From Acanthochromis polyacanthus (lineage: Eukaryota; Chordata; Actinopteri; Pomacentridae), in assembly GCF_021347895.1 (NCBI RefSeq), contig NC_067130.1, forward strand, positions 30,463,817 to 30,527,816: a DNA stretch of 64,000 nucleotides. The letters run 5' to 3'. Made by a program: the position numbers and the translations under genes. Below the pieces are notes generated by a model. The model was not told the DNA's origin, did no database searches, and worked only from the letters and a program-made list of their open reading frames with translations. This document shows positions 60,320 to 64,000 of the stretch, in pieces. Position 1 is the stretch's first letter. Every line of letters begins with the position of its first letter.

Positions 60320-62420
60320 TGGTTTTAAAAGCTCTGTGAAGCTGCAACTGAACAATTTTTATGTTTTCCTACGACATTAAATGATAAAAGCAGCTGTAAA
60401 GCTGTGAATAGCTTTTCCTAAGCGTGGAAATTGTAATTAGAATTTGATCCATTTGGTACAACAACATTTATTATTAGTATTATTGTTAGATTTTCTCTAT
60501 ACTGGTACACATGATGTATATTATTTAATTTCAAATATATTTTCTTGAAAATAAATTTGAATTGCTAATGGGACAATACAGTTAACACAGTTTAAATATG
60601 TATTTTTATTTACTAAATGTAAATAAAATCTATATTCCTGTCAAAATCCGCAAATTTAAAAAATATGAAATAGTTCTGGGTATTATCTGATCATCTGTGA
60701 TTCATTTGTAATTCAAAAACAAACCAAAAAACAACAGATTACTTCTGGTCTGTGTGTTTTGGGTCCAAAGCTGTGTGAATTTTTTCTTGATAACAGGATA
60801 CACAGTTATAAATGTAGATTTTTTTTTCTGTGTTTGGTGGAATTTATTTTTCAAAAAGTAGAAATATACATGCTTTTCATATTTTTTTATTCAAATCTCC
60901 AACTGGAATAAAAGTAGACCAAAACCTTTTATTGTAGGTTTGCAATCTGCTACTCATAATACAGAATTATCACATAATGAAAATAAATGCACTGATTCTC
61001 ATTGGGTCTTGTATTTTTCTGCACATCTTACTGTAATTTAAAAGTTTGAAATGAAACAATTAAAATAAATGAGTTTTAGAAGACTTTGCAGAGTACTATT
61101 AAGTTAGACCTAAAAGATATGCTACTTTATCATCTGTTTTACTGCAAATCAGAACAAAATTTGTAAAATAAACATCTTGTTGTATTCAAAAAGTCTCGGA
61201 ACTAGCAATTGAAAGCATAAACACATCACAAAAATGTTTACTGAGGTATTAAATCAAGTGAAAAGCTGAGCCATTTTCTCATAGACGTCTATGGAATCTG
61301 AATTATTTGCAACCCTAGGAGTCACCCCCTGCTGGCTGTTAGAAGTAATGCAGGTTTAAAAAGCACTTTCATGTTGGCTGCGTCCGTTATTTTAAATATA
61401 AAGTAGTTATGAAAACAAAACCTCCAGTCCAGAAAAATCCACCATAAAAGGTACAAATACGGAGCTGAAGTGGATCAGCGAGAGTCAGCTGCCTACAACA
61501 CAAGTACAAGTAATGTGTGGTGTTCTCTCCAACAACGAGCATCATTCAGCAGGACTGTGTAACATCTGAGCAGCTGAGGAGCAGAAAGTGGAATCTGTGA
61601 GTCTAATCCATCAGACCTCCCTTGAGGCCGACATGCTTGTTGTTGGCTAATGTGTGTTTGGCTGTTATTAGCTCGTCGCCTACTGAGCTGAGTCATCCGG
61701 TGGTATTTAGCTACTTGCCCCCAGATACAGTCAAACTGACAGTTGGAAGTGGAAGACTCAGTCTCTACATGTATGCTAGCATTATTCGTGAGAGGTTTTG
61801 GACAGGAGGTAGAATTTAATGACTTAATACTGCTTATAAATGCTCGCATTGACACTAATATCTGCACCTACTGTACGTCTTTCAAAGAGTCGGTATAGTC
61901 GTTGGATAGATCGATGAAATGAGCGGATGAAAGAATCTACTCCTGTTCATTGTTTCATTCAACTCATTAATTAATAATTATTGCACCGTGACAGGGACAA
62001 ATTGAGAGTTAATGTCTGGAGGTTAACATGTCCCATTTACTAAAACATGTATTGCTTTACGTTGTGTTGTAGCGTCAGTGTAAAGACGTGAGTTGCTGCC
62101 TCCTTAAAGGAGAAGAAGTAGGTATTTTTTGGATTTTGAACACAGATTGTTTTGTTTTTCCTTTATTCACGTTAAAACCTGCTAAATCAAATAATGCACT
62201 GCATGTTTCTTTAACCTGTTGTCACCCAAAGTGAACACAGTGAATTCATGAGGCTCATCCATTAACAGCTTCTTTTCCCTTATAAAGTGCCACTGAAAAG
62301 TTCAGAGAGTTTGTCTGTAATGATTAAAAACTCAACTCTATTTAGATTTGACTGCCATTCCAGTTTAAGTAGTGTTGTGCTGTATTTCGCTAATATTTTT
62401 AACGCTCTCTGGAAGTAAAG
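60320..62420. other. Intergenic, no gene recognised
   Basis: Strongly AT-rich with long runs of A and T. Frames at 61493-61867 and 61622-61819 overlap on opposite strands and look like chance. Confidence 0.55.
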
Positions 62421-62915
62421 TGTCAGGATTCCCTTCTGGTCTCTCTCTCTCCCGGCCGCTCGCCCGCCTGATGACAGCTGAGTGCTGCATGGGCTTCAGC
62501 TGGGAAGTAATCAGCCAATTCTGTTCACCTGCCTCCTTCTCTGTATAAAAGGCCTCTGCTCCCCTCAGTGTTTGTGGGAGTATTGTTTGATATGCCACAT
62601 GCTGTCCTCAACAAAACCCTTTTGGATGGCGTCAGTTTTGGATTCTTCCGGTTTCCCTCCTTCATGGATTTTCCTCTGTGGTCTCTGGACTAATCATTGC
62701 CAGTTTTAGCTCTGCCGTTTTGCAGTGACCTTTTGGTTGTGAGTACCTTCTCTCTGTCATGGTGATATTGAGCTTGGTTTTCGTTATGCCTCCTCAGTCT
62801 TAGTTTTTGGTTAATAGTAGTCTTGATTTGGACAATAAAACCCCTTTTTTCACTGTGACCTCTGTGCCTGTCTGTTGGTGTCTGTGCCTGGGCTCTCCCT
62901 CAACAAATTGTAACA
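62421..62915 (+). mobile_element. Probable solo LTR of a retrotransposon
   Basis: The segment begins TGTCAGGATTCCC and ends TTGTAACA, the TG...CA ends expected of an LTR. A TATA box (CTGTATAAAAGGCC, about 62540) precedes an AATAAAACCCC polyadenylation signal at about 62835, the arrangement of U3-R-U5. No internal coding region follows, so it would be a solo LTR left by recombination. Flanking 5-mers (TAAAG and TACAT) do not match, which lowers confidence. Confidence 0.62.
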
Positions 62916-64000
62916 TACATATGTCATGAACCTCCTAAACTGTGTCCTTGGGGATTAAAACCCAGTAGACAACCATGTTAATGTTTAAGATAACAATGTG
63001 TATGTTCCTGGTGCTTCTGATCTGACGCACTTTGTTTTCCAGTTTTGGAAACTACATCTTGTGCTTTAAAAACTGCAGTTTGGTCAGATGATGAGAGCCA
63101 CAAACCCACATATTGTTATTAGTGATGATCCTCAACATGAAGGAAGACTTTGATGTTGCTCCAATTTGTACGAAATGATAAAATCACAAATGTGGAAAAA
63201 CATGCAACACCTGTGACAAGTGACCATTATGGACACCATGAACAGGCCTGGAACTTGTTTAACACTTCACAAATGTATAGTAACTTATTCTATATTGTAG
63301 ATCTTCTATTTGATCTTAGTAATGATTGTTTATTAAACACACCAGACTTACAAACATTAGCAGCTTGTGTATATTCTCTAGGCTGTGCATTAATAATGTG
63401 CTGTAGACAGTATATTGTCTACAGCTAGAATACTGATAAAGTGCATAATGTGACTGAGCTACTGGGTGTTCTAATGATACAATCCAAAAGAACTGAAGTG
63501 TGAATTAGAATATTGAGTAATTTGGGGATTTTTGTTCAAAAATATGTTCCTGAAACAACAACCCAAACATCAACAATCAATAATTTAACTGGCAGACAAT
63601 GATCATTTTGTGAAATAACTGAAAACAATGAATAGACAAACATCTTTGATCGGATTCACTTTGAGGGTTTGAACTGATCAAAAACGTGTTAAACAAACCA
63701 AACAGGAAACCATTTCTTCCATTTTTTTCCCCCCCATAAGCGTTTACCTGATAATGGAAACAAGTAATGAGCTAATTTTCTGGTATTTTATCCATTTTTA
63801 AAGGAGAAAATTTACTTCGCTTTAGTATCCCGATGTTGCCTCATAAACAATTCCTTTTGTGTGGGAGAGTTAACACTCTGAGCTATGATTTTAGAATAAA
63901 AACTGATGGTGCAACACAGCTAATAAGGACTCTTCAGCTCTCTTTTGTTCTATTACAGCTCAATATTGTCAGGACAGTTCCCTAAAGCTGGACTTAAATG
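62916..64000. other. Intergenic, no gene recognised
   Basis: AT-rich. The frame at 63150-63428 shows no motif or splice context. Confidence 0.5.

Overview
The window looks like repeat-rich nuclear DNA from a ray-finned fish, probably a percomorph teleost. The evidence is short split exons with GT/AG borders, several Tc1-like elements, hAT and ISL2EU-like DNA transposons, a Tx1/L1-type LINE, tRNA-derived SINEs ending in ATCC repeats, and a HIPK-like kinase cluster. Nothing bacterial, viral or CRISPR-like is present.

Layout. 1-3.4 kb shows no gene. 3.7-19.8 kb is a rearranged HIPK-like kinase locus. It holds one apparently complete 8-exon kinase on the minus strand (4249-6316, 398 codons). It also holds a tandem partial copy reduced to first and last exons bridged by SINE sequence (7706-8101), further leader copies near 9.7 and 11.0 kb, and an inverted 3'-half copy on the plus strand (17990-19124). 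Between the inverted arms lie a ~1 kb palindrome (11.15-12.14 kb) and a nested pair of transposons: an internally deleted ISL2EU-like element (12266-17989) with a THAP exon and YqaJ/SWIM-family exons, interrupted by a 4.6-kb hAT element (13165-17784) with an 8-bp target duplication.

22.2-24.8 kb carries a two-exon gene for a proline-rich single-pass membrane protein that I do not recognise by name. From 27 to 48 kb the DNA is mostly intergenic, with decayed LINEs, Tc1-like remnants, two non-autonomous hAT elements and one nearly intact Tc1-like transposon (40701-42334) whose transposase has a single frameshift. A 5.3-kb LINE (48790-54044), 5'-truncated and flanked by a 14-bp target duplication, sits in an older Tc1 remnant. 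55-60.3 kb is a run of Tc1-like and MITE elements, two carrying SINE insertions. A probable solo LTR lies at 62.4-62.9 kb.

Three minus-strand segments (42391-42567, 45623-45814, 54452-54624) look like exons of one or more unrecognised host genes. The best candidate for something undescribed is the kinase locus: repeated duplication, inversion, exon loss, a SINE-bridged fusion ORF, and a sharp identity boundary in one exon that suggests gene conversion between inverted arms. All identities rest on reading the sequence; no database search was run.
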